Below are positions 8,226-15,719 of a DNA stretch of 64,000 nucleotides, one piece after another (positions within the stretch are counted from its first letter, which is position 1; each line of letters begins with the position of its first letter). Below the pieces are notes generated by a model that had not been told where the DNA came from, did no database searches, and worked only from the letters and a program-made list of their open reading frames with translations. Source of the DNA: Venatoribacter pacificus (GTDB lineage: Bacteria > Pseudomonadota > Gammaproteobacteria > Pseudomonadales > Oceanobacteraceae); NCBI RefSeq assembly GCF_025318105.1, contig NZ_JAOANI010000028.1:372001-436000 (forward strand), read 5' to 3'. The position numbers and the translations under genes are program-made.

Positions 8226-9050
8226 ATGACAGCAACAACACTGATCGTCGGTGCGAATGGCAAAACAGGCTTGCGCGTAAGTCGTAAGCTGAGTGAGGCG
8301 GGGTATCCGGTACGGGCAGTCTCCCGATCCACCGTACCTGCGTTTGATTGGCATCAACCTGAAGACTGGGCTGCGGTGATGGATGGATGTGAACGGGCTT
8401 ATGTATCTTTCCAGCCGGATCTGGCCATACCTGCTGCTGAAGAGGCTATTCGTCTGTTTATCGCTCAGGCCCGACAATCCGGTGTGAAGCACCTGGTGTT
8501 ATTGTCCGGTCGCGGAGAAGACGGTGCCCGGCAGGCGGAGCAGCAGCTGATTAACAGTGGCCTGAGCTGGAATGTGGTGCGGGCCAGTTGGTTTGCGCAG
8601 AACTTCAGCGAGGGCTTTCTGGTAGATGGCATCCTCCGTGGTCAGCTCGCACTCCCCGCTGCCGATGTGCCGGAGCCCTTTATTGACGTGGACGATATTG
8701 CCGATGTGGCAGTCGCCTGTCTGACGCGTACGACGCTGCATAACCGGCTATTTGAAGTAACAGGACCGGAACTCTTAACCTTTGCCGAGTGTGTGCAGAT
8801 GATTGCCAACACCCTACAACGCCCGCTGGATTTCACTGCTATCAGTGCCGAACAGTTTCTGCAGGGATTGGCTGAGCAAGGTATGCCGGATGATCTTCTG
8901 TGGTTGATGAATGAGTTGTTCACACAGGTTATGGATGGCCGTAACAGCCGGGTGGAACATGGTGTTGAACAGGCACTTGGCCGACCGGCAACGTCATTCA
9001 GTGATTACGTTAAAAAAACTGCTCAGGCCGGTAGCTGGAGTGTGGCATGA
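8226..9050 (+). CDS. NAD(P)-binding NmrA/atypical SDR family protein
   Basis: A 274-residue Rossmann-fold protein. It starts MTATTLIVGANGKTGLRVS, where VGANGKTG is the atypical-SDR dinucleotide motif (GxxGxxG) used by NmrA-like and ergot-alkaloid-type reductases. Further family features are AYVSFQPDLAIPAAEEAI, HLVLLSGRGEDGARQAEQQL, and WNVVRASWFAQNFSEGFL, the usual substrate-side motif of this group. No canonical catalytic YxxxK is evident, so it may sense redox state or reduce a quinone-like or small aldehyde substrate. The ATG at 8226 has GGAG 7 bases upstream. It is the first gene of a three-gene operon; its stop overlaps the next start (ATGA). Likely controlled by the divergent AraC protein. 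Confidence 0.88.
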   Translation: MTATTLIVGANGKTGLRVSRKLSEAGYPVRAVSRSTVPAFDWHQPEDWAAVMDGCERAYVSFQPDLAIPAAEEAIRLFIAQARQSGVKHLVLLSGRGEDGARQAEQQLINSGLSWNVVRASWFAQNFSEGFLVDGILRGQLALPAADVPEPFIDVDDIADVAVACLTRTTLHNRLFEVTGPELLTFAECVQMIANTLQRPLDFTAISAEQFLQGLAEQGMPDDLLWLMNELFTQVMDGRNSRVEHGVEQALGRPATSFSDYVKKTAQAGSWSVA

Positions 9051-9526
9051 GCCCGGCAGCGGAGTTGATCCTGACGTTGACTCTGTGGGGGCTGACCCTC
9101 AGCGCTGGCGTTATGGCCGGGGTGTATTTTGCATTTTCTGCCTTTGTTATCACGTCACTGGATAAGCTGGCCGCCAGCAGCGCAGCAGCTGCAATGAACA
9201 GCATTAACCGCATAATCGTCAGGTCCGCCTTTATGCCATTGTTCTGGGGCTCGTCATTGCTGGCGGTAATGCTGATTGCGCTTGCCGGCTGGCATAGCAC
9301 CGGAATGCTGGCCACCCTGACAGGTGCTGTTTACCTGGCGGGTATGCTGCTTGTGACAGCCCTGTTCAATGTGCCTTTGAATAACCGGCTGCGCGATTGC
9401 CGTGAGCAGGAATGCGCTGATGTCTGGTCCGTGTATACAAGGCGCTGGACCTTCTGGAATCATGTCCGCACGGCAGCATCGTTGCTGACCATGGTGATGT
9501 GTATCTGTCTGCTGAACATTATGTGA
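9047..9526 (+). CDS. DUF1772 family membrane protein
   Basis: A 159-residue inner-membrane protein with four predicted membrane helices (about 5-35, 60-82, 85-108, 138-158). The motif GVYFAFSAFV in helix 1 and the segment ALFNVPLNNRLRD after helix 3 are typical of DUF1772, a family that also holds anthrone-oxygenase-like proteins. The gene overlaps the previous one by four bases (ATGA), which implies translational coupling. NmrA-like reductase, DUF1772 and AraC genes often occur together in small inducible operons, so a role in handling a hydrophobic or quinone-like compound is possible but not shown. Confidence 0.82.
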   Translation: MSPAAELILTLTLWGLTLSAGVMAGVYFAFSAFVITSLDKLAASSAAAAMNSINRIIVRSAFMPLFWGSSLLAVMLIALAGWHSTGMLATLTGAVYLAGMLLVTALFNVPLNNRLRDCREQECADVWSVYTRRWTFWNHVRTAASLLTMVMCICLLNIM

Positions 9527-9533
9527 GGTTTAT

Positions 9534-9932
9534 ATGATTGCAAAAATACTGATCAGTCTGGGTGTGCTGGTTTATATGGTGTTAATTCCCTATCTGGAAA
9601 TGAATGCTTCCCATGTATTTAATCCACAATGGCCGGGTCATGCCCGGCTACATGAAGTCTGGCAGCTGACCACCAATATCTCGCTTGGGCTGGTGGCGCT
9701 GTGGCTGACCTGGAAAGAAGAGCGCATTCAGATGGCAGGGGTCATTTCCATCTGCGTGATGGGCGGTGTATTGGTGGCTCATGTGACCGAAGGGTTTTAT
9801 GACGGGACGCTACTGTCGGGGAATATCGCGAAAACCGTTCTGGGACTGGAATTGGCCGCTTTTATCGCTTTAGTGGTGGTGCTGCTGTCCATCGTTGCCA
9901 TGGTTACAGAGCGCAACAGAGCATTGCGGTAA
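9534..9932 (+). CDS. small four-helix membrane protein, third gene of the operon
   Basis: A 132-residue protein with four hydrophobic segments (about 3-22, 48-62, 68-88, 98-122). After the first helix it has PYLEMNASHVFNPQWPGHARLHEVW: the HxR-LH arrangement between helices recalls a small family of uncharacterised membrane proteins (DUF6640-like), but I am not certain of the assignment. It starts 7 bases after the DUF1772 stop, with GAGG just upstream, and belongs to the same operon. Conserved His and Asn residues facing one side could bind metal or haem; that is inference. A mobile-type repeat begins 69 bp downstream. Confidence 0.75.
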   Translation: MIAKILISLGVLVYMVLIPYLEMNASHVFNPQWPGHARLHEVWQLTTNISLGLVALWLTWKEERIQMAGVISICVMGGVLVAHVTEGFYDGTLLSGNIAKTVLGLELAAFIALVVVLLSIVAMVTERNRALR

Positions 9933-10001
9933 CCGACGGTATGATGAAATTTCAGCCGTCGGCTTGAGTGATATCCACCGGTTCAGATTTCACGCTTGCT
10001 A

Positions 10002-10255
10002 GGGCCTGTCGACACTAAGTAAATCCGGCCTGCTGAGAGCCAGTTTTTCTCAGAACAAGGAGAGAGGAGTGATATTAACGGGTTAAATGAATGACAAACG
10101 ACGAAGCTAATGAGGAAAACTGGCCTCAGCCCGAAGGGTTATAGCTAAAAATCCCTCATTCTGCGTTACTGTTCGCTCGCTTAACCCGTTAGGCCACACT
10201 CTCAGCGCCTTGCCTGAGAAATTTTTAGCCGATAACAGGTCTGTTTAATTGCCCT
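10002..10255 (+). mobile_element. dispersed MITE-like element, copy 1 (right end decayed)
   Basis: It starts GGGCCTGTCGACACTAAG just after a TA at 10000-10001. Its interior is the same as copy 2 at 27916-28179 read on the opposite strand, with only scattered differences over about 250 bp (shared blocks include AACAAGGAGAGAGGAGTGAT at 10057-10076 and GCCACACTCTCAGCGCCTTG at 10192-10211). The right terminus has lost most of the inverted repeat and ends in AATTGCCCT. No open frame suggests a transposase, so it would be mobilised in trans or be a relic. Confidence 0.8.
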
Positions 10256-10344
10256 GGTCGTCTGTCCTCTAAACCCATCACTTGGTTTGTTACCTTCGGT
10301 TTACCAATGCTTGTGTGGTTTGATTATCCAATCCACGCCAAAGA

Positions 10345-10391
10345 CACTGCATAAAAACCGGCCTCATAAGGGCCGGTTTTTTTATGCCTGC
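10345..10391 (+). repeat. second copy of the groEL terminator (47-bp direct repeat)
   Basis: Identical over 47 bp to 7084-7130, including the CCGGCC/GGCCGG hairpin and T-tract. It has no gene directly before it, so here it looks like a duplicated boundary rather than a working terminator. With the first copy it flanks the AraC-oxidoreductase block. Confidence 0.9.
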
Positions 10392-10482
10392 AGTTTGCGT
10401 TGTTCGTGTGGGAAAATGCACAATACTCTTATTGTTATATGTAATAACAACTTGATAGATCCGAAAATCCGTGCATCCTGTG

Positions 10483-10516
10483 TCAGTCATCGCTGAATTA
10501 TTCAGTGCTGCCCTGA
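10483..10516. repeat. short palindromic repeat, family TTAAGGCACC, copy 1 (divergent)
   Basis: TCAGTCATCGCTGAAT then T then ATTCAGTGCTGCCCTGA. The core CGCTGAATTATTCAGTG is shared with the palindrome at 16933-16967, and GCTGAATTATTCAG-like cores recur at 15685-15719. The outer arms are degraded here. Confidence 0.55.
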
Positions 10517-10614
10517 TGAAAATATCACGAATTATTTTACAGGCATTCTGCCGTGCGGTTGCGGCGATGCGTTGTATTAAATATGGGTATAGGCCATAGA
10601 GCGGGGAGTTTCCG

Positions 10615-11031
10615 ATGTTCGTACCAAGAAAAACAGAAAGCCAGCCTCACTGGACGGATCAGGACGGCATTAAGATATACACCATTACTGTTCATGATGC
10701 TGCCGTTGATCAGAGCCGCTTCAGCGAGCGTTTGAATACTGTAAAACAAGCGAAAGCTCTGCCATGGGCAGAGACTGCCGCATTTACTATTTTTCATGAA
10801 GGCGCAGGTTTTCTTTATTTGATTCTCGCCTGGTGGGGGAATGATAATGAATTATTCACCTCCGTTTCCGTACTGACAGAAGAAGGCTGGGTGGAAGATC
10901 CGGGCCGATTCTCTTTCTGTGTTTATGATCTTGAAGTGTTTTGGGCAGAAAGAAATATTTACATCGACACATTGTATTGCGCGACCCCAGATATTCAGAA
11001 ATACCGTGAACAGCGTATGGGGGAAGAATGA
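10615..11031 (+). CDS. hypothetical protein, pairs with downstream SH3-like gene
   Basis: A 138-residue protein without signal peptide or membrane helix. I do not recognise its family. It is rich in aromatic residues (SFCVYDLEVFWAERNIYIDTLY, about 100-120) and mixes predicted beta strands and short helices, so it is probably a compact soluble domain. GGGGAG lies 7 bases before the ATG. Its stop overlaps the next gene start (ATGA), so the two are translationally coupled and likely work together. Base composition is lower in GC than the flanking core genes, and it sits beyond a repeat-rich stretch, which suggests accessory origin. A toxin/immunity or effector/partner pair is conceivable but unsupported. 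Confidence 0.7.
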   Translation: MFVPRKTESQPHWTDQDGIKIYTITVHDAAVDQSRFSERLNTVKQAKALPWAETAAFTIFHEGAGFLYLILAWWGNDNELFTSVSVLTEEGWVEDPGRFSFCVYDLEVFWAERNIYIDTLYCATPDIQKYREQRMGEE

Positions 11032-11399
11032 CTGACGGAGCCGGGATGAAGGTTGTTGTTATTACGGAACACGTTTCAGAATATACCGATCCTGTTTTTC
11101 TGAGAAAAGGTGAGCAGGTGACTCTTGGAGAAACGGATGATGAATATCCTAACTGGATATTTGCGACGAGTGTCTCAGGTACGCAGGGATGGGTGCCGCT
11201 GCAATATCTGGAGCAATCAGCCTGTAAAACCTCAGGCAATATGCTGTGTGATTATGATTCTCTGGAACTGAATACAAAATCCGGGGAAATATTAACGGTT
11301 CAGTTTGAACTGCATGACTGGTATCGGGTAACAAGAACTAACGCAGAGGTTGGCTGGGTTCCGGTGATGACGGTACAGTCTGTTCCGGTTGATGCTTGA
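11028..11399 (+). CDS. protein with two SH3-like domains
   Basis: A 123-residue soluble protein made of two bacterial SH3-like units. Unit 1 runs about 8-62 (VFLRKGEQVTLGE ... GTQGWVPLQYLE) and unit 2 about 66-118 (LELNTKSGEILTV ... EVGWVPVMTVQ); the GWVP motif ends each. Such domains bind peptides or cell-wall fragments, and in small cytosolic proteins often mediate protein contact. The first possible start, ATG 11028, overlaps the upstream stop; a second ATG at 11046 has a better-spaced GGAG (11037-11040) and gives MKVVVITEHV, so the true start is open. No signal peptide is present in either form. Confidence 0.78.
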   Translation: MTDGAGMKVVVITEHVSEYTDPVFLRKGEQVTLGETDDEYPNWIFATSVSGTQGWVPLQYLEQSACKTSGNMLCDYDSLELNTKSGEILTVQFELHDWYRVTRTNAEVGWVPVMTVQSVPVDA

Positions 11400-11471
11400 C
11401 TGCAGGCTCCTGCAGTTGCAGACGGGTAACAGGAGACAGCTAAAAGGAAACAGGCTTTTTACCGTTGTCAG

Positions 11472-12062
11472 TCACTGGCGTTGATATTGCAACTGCAATT
11501 GGCGTAACAGGTTTTCGAATGCGGTTAAATCGCTGTATTTTTCCGCCTCCGTAGCCGGATGTGTCAGAAATATTCCGCCACTCAGTGCAATCCCGCCTTC
11601 AATCATCAGGTTATCGTGCAGGTCAAACCGTTCAATACTTAAGCCATCTCGGTCGTGTAATTCAGACTGGCCATATTCCCCCTGGCCAAATAACGCAAAG
11701 GTACGTTCGCTGAAGGATGCCGGATCATTGCTGTAGCCGTGAATCACTTTGCCCAGACCGCGTGCGAGGCCTATTTCGTAAACCGTACCGACATCGGCGC
11801 TGGCTCCGCGAAAGGGCGTCAGATTGGCGATCACCAAGTCGGCATTGCGGATTAATTGTTCGTTGGCCGCACTGATGGCAAAGCCCAGTTCACGGGCGCT
11901 GCCGCTTGCTTGCACTTCGCCATCCAGTGGAAATAAGCCGTGGAAACCATAGTGCTTACATAACGCTTTTTTGCGGGCGCCAAGTTCACTGGCCTCCGGG
12001 CAGAACACTTCCGGCCCGGCAAGATAGATTTTACGCAGAGTGGGGGTGGCCATTGTCGTCAT
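11472..12062 (-). CDS. nucleoside 2-deoxyribosyltransferase
   Basis: A 196-residue enzyme of the nucleoside 2-deoxyribosyltransferase family, which moves deoxyribose between purine or pyrimidine bases in salvage. Visible features are KIYLAGPEVFCPEA at the N-terminus (the YLAGP motif of the family), ADLVIANLTPFRGASADVGTVYEIGLARGLGK near the middle (conserved Asp, the Glu nucleophile of the xxYEIG helix, and the A-R-G-L-G-K turn), and a C-terminal amphipathic helix. Starts at 12062 (MTTMATPT) or 12053 (MATPT) are both possible; neither has a strong ribosome binding site. It is monocistronic. Related proteins also act as N-glycohydrolases on nucleotides, so the exact reaction is inferred. Confidence 0.88.
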   Translation of the reverse strand: MTTMATPTLRKIYLAGPEVFCPEASELGARKKALCKHYGFHGLFPLDGEVQASGSARELGFAISAANEQLIRNADLVIANLTPFRGASADVGTVYEIGLARGLGKVIHGYSNDPASFSERTFALFGQGEYGQSELHDRDGLSIERFDLHDNLMIEGGIALSGGIFLTHPATEAEKYSDLTAFENLLRQLQLQYQRQ

Positions 12063-12205
12063 CCGTCAGCTTAGAAACAGAATGCCTAAACTAACGGAAA
12101 TCCGGCGTTAACCAAAGGGTATAAGCGCATGGGAGGGGACTGTAGTTGAATAACGTGCTGTTCTTGTCGTTTAGTTGCTGTTGAGCTGCTGTTGTTGAAT
12201 TGTTG

Positions 12206-12412
12206 TTATTTAAAGCGCATCGATAACTTCTGAATGGTCGGGCCGGTAACAAAGGCAATCACAAAGGCAGCAGGCCACGCCAGTACCCACGCATTAAACC
12301 AGCGCAGAAAAAATTCGTCGGTAAATCCGAGATTGAGAAAGGTAATCCAGCAGGTCATCAGCACCGATAACACAAAAGACATCATCAGGGTAAATGCAAT
12401 GCGTTGTTTCAT
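12206..12412 (-). CDS. DUF2798 family small membrane protein
   Basis: A 68-residue protein with two membrane helices (about 5-27 and 41-58) separated by a short loop, ending in a basic tail. The pattern MSFVLSVLMTCWITFLNLG then FFLRWFNAWVLAWPAAFVIAF and GPTIQKLS matches DUF2798, a widespread family of two-helix proteins of unknown function. GAGG lies upstream of the ATG. It appears to be a single gene. Confidence 0.8.
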   Translation of the reverse strand: MKQRIAFTLMMSFVLSVLMTCWITFLNLGFTDEFFLRWFNAWVLAWPAAFVIAFVTGPTIQKLSMRFK

Positions 12413-12542
12413 CGCTGGCTGCCTCGAAGGTAAACAGATTGGGCGGGAGATAAGGCGACGCAGATTACGCCTGGTCAGGCAGAAAAAGAAGTGCCGGCAC
12501 AGGAACAGAATATCCCGGTGCCGGCAACAGCGCAGGCAGGGC

Positions 12543-13103
12543 TTACAGCAGGGTCAGATATTGCGGCTCAACATCCACCGCCAGATAAGCCAGGCCCAGT
12601 TTGTTCAGGTAATCCATGCGGTCACATTTGAACGGATCAATCTCGGCCAGGGTTTTACCGTTGTTTTCGTACAGTTCACGCAACCAGGCCAGATACAGAT
12701 TACCCGGCTCCATTACCAGGGCAGCGCCACCGGCATCGGTTGTAACCAGTGCCTGTTGTTCCTGTGGCAGGTTCACCTCGAAGATCACCGCTTCTTCACC
12801 ACCACCCAGATACAGGTTACGCGTATGGGTTTTCTGGCTGGCCCAGAAGTACGCCAGTTCTTTGCTTTGGGTTAAAAATAACGGGTCTTTCTGCTCGCTG
12901 GTATCGTGGCCGATGGTGCTCAGTGTTTTCAGCTGGCGCGCCATAATTTCAGCGTCGCCGGAACCTTTCAGGCCTTCGCTCTGAATCGCAGAAATCAGGC
13001 CGGAAGAGGTACCGTGATACCAGGTGCTAGAGGTCGCAATGCCGTTGTCAGACAGCAGCTGGGCAAGATCCTGAAACTGAGTGGGGGTGGTAAATTCTTT
13101 CAT
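12543..13103 (-). CDS. hypothetical protein, possible ADP-ribosyltransferase fold
   Basis: A 186-residue cytosolic protein. I do not know its family, but the layout is suggestive: TWYHGTSSGLISAIQSEGLKG (residues 27-47, His30 in an xHGT strand followed by a helix and EGL), then PLFLTQSKELAYFWASQ (74-90, with Tyr85 in an AYFWA helix), then EAVIFEVNLP (104-113, with Glu109). The spaced H...Y...E with HGT, FLT and a following Ala-rich helix is the general plan of ADP-ribosyltransferase-fold proteins such as Tpt1, Arr and PARP-like domains. No signal peptide is present, so it would act inside the cell. No partner antitoxin or macrodomain gene is adjacent. The assignment is an inference from a short pattern. 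Confidence 0.6.
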   Translation of the reverse strand: MKEFTTPTQFQDLAQLLSDNGIATSSTWYHGTSSGLISAIQSEGLKGSGDAEIMARQLKTLSTIGHDTSEQKDPLFLTQSKELAYFWASQKTHTRNLYLGGGEEAVIFEVNLPQEQQALVTTDAGGAALVMEPGNLYLAWLRELYENNGKTLAEIDPFKCDRMDYLNKLGLAYLAVDVEPQYLTLL

Positions 13104-13231
13104 GTTCTGGGTTCCGGACTAAGGGCCGGCAGGTCTGGCCGGCTGTTAATCAATGGTCGTGTAAAAGCGGCCATTGTAGCAGGACTCTGGCCCCTTGTCT
13201 GAGCTGGTCGCTTCCCATCTGGGCGCCAATA

Positions 13232-13630
13232 TCAGTCTTTACCCGGCGGCCATTGGGCAAAACCGTCAATGCCTTCCCAGCTCAGCCAGGGCTTGTCGTG
13301 TTCCTGCCAGATATGTGCCTGAGGTTGTACCCCCGGGTCTTCATCAAGGGTGGCAACACGCACAATCACCAGCGGCATCACCGGGCGTTCGGCCATTAAA
13401 TGGCTGCCGCAGCGAGAACAGAACCAGCGGTTTTTACCCGGTGATGATTCATAGCAGCTGAGCTTGTCTTCACCGCTCAGCCAACGGAAGTGTTCACGCT
13501 TAACACCGGCCGTGGGTACAAACGCTGTGCCCTGGGCCTTGCGGCAGGTATCGCAGTGGCAATGCATAATCGGCATGGCCAGTTCGTCCGCTTCATAGTT
13601 TACCGCGCCACACAGGCAGCTTCCTTTCAT
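13232..13630 (-). CDS. GFA/CENP-V family zinc-binding protein
   Basis: A 132-residue protein of the glutathione-dependent formaldehyde-activating (GFA) family. All zinc ligands are present: CLCGAVNY (Cys5, Cys7), HCHCDTCRKAQGTAF (Cys-x-x-Cys around residues 24-30) and WFCSRCGSHL (Cys-x-x-Cys around 70-73). Most family members have no proven substrate; they bind zinc and probably glutathione or a related thiol adduct. AAGGAA lies upstream of the ATG. The neighbouring membrane-protein gene ends 12 bases upstream, so the two may be co-transcribed. Confidence 0.9.
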   Translation of the reverse strand: MKGSCLCGAVNYEADELAMPIMHCHCDTCRKAQGTAFVPTAGVKREHFRWLSGEDKLSCYESSPGKNRWFCSRCGSHLMAERPVMPLVIVRVATLDEDPGVQPQAHIWQEHDKPWLSWEGIDGFAQWPPGKD

Positions 13631-13642
13631 GTTTCGTTCCTT

Positions 13643-14443
13643 CTATTTTTTCAGGCGGGAATAGACCAGCAAATACGCGACCGAACACAGCAACGAGGCG
13701 GCCGTGCCCCAGTGCAGGCCAAGCAGTGGATACAGATAGCTGACTGCCAGCGCATAAACCACTAATGCACCGATACCATCGGGGTAATGTTTGATGGTGG
13801 CGTTAAGCACACCGGCGCCGTAGCTGATGTGCAGGATCAGCATCAGCGGGAAAAAACTCACCGGAAAAGCCGCCAGCAAACCGGCGCGGGTCGGGCCAAG
13901 CAAATCGGCAAGACCGGTAATCAGCAGTATCGATGCTGTGGCAATACTGGCACGGAACAGCAGCGTCGCAGCCTTACCGGATAATAATTCGGCCAGCTTA
14001 TTGGCCGGTGGCTGGCTGCGGTCAATCTGTTGCTCGGCAATATCTTTAAACAGTGTGCGGAATAAAAAGATGGCCGCAACCACCACCGCCAGACTCAGCC
14101 AGCGGTTGGCAGGCAATTGCTGCAGAATCACGCTGGCCGAAAAAAAGCAGGCAAATCCACTGAGCGTTGCCAGCGGTAACCACAGCAGACCGGGTTTGCG
14201 TTTGATTACCTGCCAGTAGCCAAAAGCCAGACAGATGGCGGAGGTTAGCCCGGAAAGGGTAAATACGGCGCTGTCGGCGGCAAATTGCGGGCTCTGCTGC
14301 CAGCCAAAAAAATACAGCGCAATGGCGGTGCCCAGGGGGAATCCAGCCAGCAACCCGGCATGGCGCGGGCTCATGCGTTCGGCCACTTTGGCCAGTAAAA
14401 CCACCGTTAAAAACGTCACCAGAATCTTTGCAATTAACAGCAC
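13643..14443 (-). CDS. multi-helix membrane protein with an internal duplication
   Basis: A 266-residue inner-membrane protein with about eight hydrophobic helices. The start is GTG at 14443 (MLLIAKILVTFLTVVLLAK), with GAGG about 8 bases upstream. Two halves share a motif: MSPRHAGLLAGFPLGTAIAL (about 24-43) and LGPTRAGLLAAFPVSFFPL (about 178-196), so it likely arose by duplication and may have a two-fold transporter-like topology. I cannot name the family or substrate. It is probably the first gene of a pair with the GFA protein. An unnamed exporter or permease-like protein is the most reasonable guess. Confidence 0.75.
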   Translation of the reverse strand: MLLIAKILVTFLTVVLLAKVAERMSPRHAGLLAGFPLGTAIALYFFGWQQSPQFAADSAVFTLSGLTSAICLAFGYWQVIKRKPGLLWLPLATLSGFACFFSASVILQQLPANRWLSLAVVVAAIFLFRTLFKDIAEQQIDRSQPPANKLAELLSGKAATLLFRASIATASILLITGLADLLGPTRAGLLAAFPVSFFPLMLILHISYGAGVLNATIKHYPDGIGALVVYALAVSYLYPLLGLHWGTAASLLCSVAYLLVYSRLKK

Positions 14444-14600
14444 AACAACCTCGGTAGTCAGAATGGCGGGTACAGTGTCGGCAGGAGAATAAAAAAGTAG
14501 TTTAACAACAATGCGCAGTCAGGCGAATGAGTAGTTTTACCGCCGTATATTCTATGGCAGAGTCAGTACAGGAATAACAATAATCCAACAGGGAAGCGCG

Positions 14601-15083
14601 ATGAAAGATTATCTCTACCTCGCCATTATTGCCGCACTCGGCTCTGCGCTGGTGTATCAGGTATTCAATCCGCCACAATGTCCTGTACAGCAGGAACTGA
14701 ATACCGCAAAGGACGAGCTGCGCAATTGCCGCAACGAAAAAGACGACCTGACAACCGCCAATGCTCTGCTGAATAACCAGCGCACCCAGGCTGAAGCACA
14801 ACGCGATGCGGCAAAGCGGCAGGCCGACCAGGCCGAAGGCAAGGTGGCCGGGCTGAACAACACCATCACCCAGCGTACGCGTGAACTGAATGAACAGATT
14901 GCCGCTTTTAATCGTTTAAAAACCGGGCGTGACCAACTGCTGGCTACCAATCAGCGGATCAGTGAGCGTCTGAGCTTATTAAAAACCCTGAAACAACAGG
15001 GCTCCGCGCGCAGCCAGCAGCAGCTGGATGAATTGCTGGCTGAAGACATCGACGGTTTTCTGGTATGGGAGGGCAGCCAATGA
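14601..15083 (+). CDS. membrane-anchored coiled-coil protein
   Basis: A 160-residue protein with one N-terminal membrane helix (LAIIAALGSALVYQVF, about 6-22) and then an almost continuous coiled coil (about 28-140) rich in Gln, Glu, Arg and Asn, with a conserved-looking Cys pair (PPQC, RNC). The topology would place the coiled coil in the periplasm. It ends EDIDGFLVWEGSQ. It overlaps the next gene by four bases (ATGA), and the downstream product is a coiled-coil lipoprotein, so the pair probably forms a complex bridging the inner membrane and outer-membrane-anchored partner. I do not recognise a named family. Confidence 0.75.
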   Translation: MKDYLYLAIIAALGSALVYQVFNPPQCPVQQELNTAKDELRNCRNEKDDLTTANALLNNQRTQAEAQRDAAKRQADQAEGKVAGLNNTITQRTRELNEQIAAFNRLKTGRDQLLATNQRISERLSLLKTLKQQGSARSQQQLDELLAEDIDGFLVWEGSQ

Positions 15084-15661
15084 AACTGAGCCAGAGTCTG
15101 TTTGTTGTGGCGCTGCCGCTTTTCCTGCCGGGTTGCGTGATGCTGACCAGTACGCACAATCAGTTAATGGCGGCAGAAGCGTACCGGGTGAATGACCTGA
15201 AACATCAGTTGCAGCAGGTTAGCAGCGAGCGTGATCAGTTAAAGCTGGATCTGCAGAGCAGTGCCAGTCAGCTGCAGGAATGCAGCTCGGCATTGAGCGT
15301 ATGCAACCGTGAACGTGCCGCGTTACAGGCGCAGCTGGAACAATGCAATAAGCGGCCGACCGGTCCGGTAGCAGTGGCCGATTGTAGTATTACCGATGTG
15401 CGCTTTGAAGCATTGGAAGACAATAAACCGCCGCAATGGCTGCGCGATTTTAACGTACCGGAAATCCGTATTAAGCCACAAAAAGATGGCACCAATGCAC
15501 AGGGTGAAGCGCTGTATTACCTGTCGGCGGCGCAGCTGGAAGAACTGAATAGCGGCATTAAATTATTAATCCGTGCCAGTCGCGGCTGGCCGATCTGGTA
15601 TCGCGAAGTGCTGGAGAGGCCAGTTAATCAGATGCCGAAGCCGCCATTACGGGGCAATTGA
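15080..15661 (+). CDS. coiled-coil lipoprotein, partner of the preceding gene
   Basis: A 193-residue predicted lipoprotein: signal MKLSQSLFVVALPLFLPGC with the lipobox LPGC, so Cys19 would be lipidated. Residue +2 is Val, so outer-membrane sorting is expected. A coiled coil covers about 35-110 (LKHQLQQVSSERDQLKLDLQ and CNRERAALQAQLEQC), followed by a globular C-terminal domain of about 80 residues (CSITDVRFEALEDNKPPQWL). The ATG at 15080 is chosen over 15065 because GGGAGG precedes it and it puts the signal peptide at the terminus. It overlaps the upstream coiled-coil gene by four bases. Function unknown; an envelope scaffold is plausible. Confidence 0.8.
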   Translation: MKLSQSLFVVALPLFLPGCVMLTSTHNQLMAAEAYRVNDLKHQLQQVSSERDQLKLDLQSSASQLQECSSALSVCNRERAALQAQLEQCNKRPTGPVAVADCSITDVRFEALEDNKPPQWLRDFNVPEIRIKPQKDGTNAQGEALYYLSAAQLEELNSGIKLLIRASRGWPIWYREVLERPVNQMPKPPLRGN

Positions 15662-15684
15662 CGGCCCTTCACTTAGCCGTTTGG

Positions 15685-15719
15685 TTAAGACATCTCTGAA
15701 TTATTCAGAGGTGCCTTAA
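15685..15719. repeat. 35-bp palindromic repeat, family TTAAGGCACC, copy 2
   Basis: TTAAGACATCTCTGAAT, T, ATTCAGAGGTGCCTTAA: 17-base arms with two mismatches. It lies between the lipoprotein gene and the convergent TetR gene and overlaps the TetR stop at 15705, so it may also act as a shared terminator. Confidence 0.7.

Larger units (their letters stand above)
9933..10614. other. 682-bp gene-free accessory stretch
   Basis: No supported gene. It holds the 254-bp inverted-repeat element (10002-10255), the second copy of the groEL terminator repeat (10345-10391) and a short palindrome of the TTAAGGCACC family (10483-10516). Small open frames here overlap these repeats and have no protein-like features. 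Confidence 0.7.

Noticed and set aside
10287..10496. Short open frames on both strands around 10290-10496
   Set aside because: They run across the duplicated terminator and palindromes, so they are not credible proteins.
10483..10516. Possible transcription terminator
   Set aside because: It lacks a T-tract and no gene ends before it; it fits the short palindromic repeat family better.
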